This document shows, piece by piece, positions 20,269 through 20,676 of a stretch of DNA of 20,676 nt. The notes under the pieces were generated by a model. The model saw only the letters and a program-made list of their open reading frames with translations, ran no database searches and was not told where the DNA came from. Location: positions 1-20,676 of the forward strand of contig CAJNOQ010003315.1 in the NCBI GenBank assembly GCA_905250885.1, written 5' to 3'. The position numbers and the translations under genes are program-made. The stretch's first letter is position 1. The number at the start of each line of letters is the position of its first letter. Source of the stretch: Didymodactylos carnosus. Its lineage: Eukaryota; Rotifera; Eurotatoria; Philodinida; Philodinidae.

Positions 20269-20676
20269 GTAAGTCTTACGAGGGAACCTCTCGAGGTGAT
20301 TAAAAGCTTTTCGACTCAGACTATTTGCATCATGTAAAGAATAGTCAGCAGTGAAAAACCCCAAGTTGGTTTGGGCCCATGCGCCTTTTTGACGGAGATA
20401 TGAGTTAATTAATGAAAATGCCATTAATAATAATTAATTAATAGCTCAAGGCCATGATCAACTAGGAGTCGGAAATTTTCACCACAGTTGAAGATAGATG
20501 TTGTCTACTCACTGCGACACTTTTAGGCTTATAAACCAAAGCTTTTGCAAGATATGAATTTTTTATGATTTAGGCAGTTTTTAGTGAAAATTCACCATTG
20601 AAAACCTAAAAACTTGTTATCACTTTTTGGATACCTCTAGCGACTCAGGAAAGACTTATTTCATTTAGATATAGAT
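20269..20676 (+). other. Start of first intron, with GC-richer insert
   Basis: Begins GTAAGTC. Candidate acceptors downstream (TTTTAG at about 20526, ATTTAG at about 20573, CTCTAG at about 20640, ATTTAG at about 20668) mostly lead to early stops in phase 1; only the last two stay open to the edge. About 20280-20400 is much richer in GC than the flanks (CCCCAAGTTGGTTTGGGCCC), followed by an imperfect TTAATTAAT...ATTAATTAA hairpin at 20402-20446. This looks like a foreign repeat within the intron. Confidence 0.4.

Noticed and set aside
1..20676. CRISPR array, prokaryotic operon or phage-type system
   Set aside because: No regularly spaced identical repeats, ribosome-binding sites or dense co-directional frames exist; composition and splice signals are eukaryotic.

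Overview
This is a very AT-rich window (roughly 30% GC by eye) with eukaryotic, animal-like features: many microsatellites, (TA)n, (TC)n and (CA)n runs, long gene-free stretches, consensus GTAAGT splicing signals and several transposon remnants. There are no operons, Shine-Dalgarno-led ORFs or prokaryotic gene density. An invertebrate fits best. The A/T-ending codons of the one credible exon would suit, for example, a bdelloid rotifer or another low-GC invertebrate, but the sequence does not fix the taxon.

Layout. 1-7224 is AT-rich non-coding DNA holding microsatellites and one strong 99-bp stem-loop (3487-3585). 7225-7464 is a 232-bp TTAA-flanked element with 17-bp imperfect terminal inverted repeats, a piggyBac-type MITE. 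7465-12650 is again gene-free apart from microsatellites and small hairpins. 12655-13205 carries a ~95-bp direct repeat, 256 bp apart, built around a recurring ggTTCCaATTcga motif. 13938-16401 is a GC-richer block that I read as the heavily decayed internal part of a Ty1/copia-type retrotransposon: a Gag zinc-knuckle remnant, a possible protease remnant and an integrase ending in a KKTVFIGYS...SRDRVF signature. It is broken by many stops and frame changes. A second copy of the piggyBac-type MITE (14200-14444) sits inside it, between the Gag and protease remnants. 16402-18582 is AT-rich with one unassigned open frame. 18583-18820 is a near-perfect 68-bp-arm inverted repeat, followed directly by a 190-bp cluster of TTTCTTG/CAAGAAA words. 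19480-19506 matches the 5' half of a tRNA-Leu.

The only gene start I would defend is at the right edge: an exon (20058-20268) with a signal peptide, ending in a perfect ATG|GTAAGT donor. It is the first coding exon of a secreted or membrane protein that continues beyond the window; the start of a Cys-loop receptor ligand-binding domain is a tentative reading.

Most other open frames are what chance gives. At this composition about one codon in thirteen is a stop, so over 20 kb and six frames one or two frames of about 100 codons are expected without any gene. The window is best read as an intergenic region that has gathered mobile-element debris upstream of one gene. No complete new system was found. 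The most interesting items are the MITE family nested in the copia remnant, the young long inverted repeat with its adjoining palindromic word cluster, and the tRNA-derived fragment.
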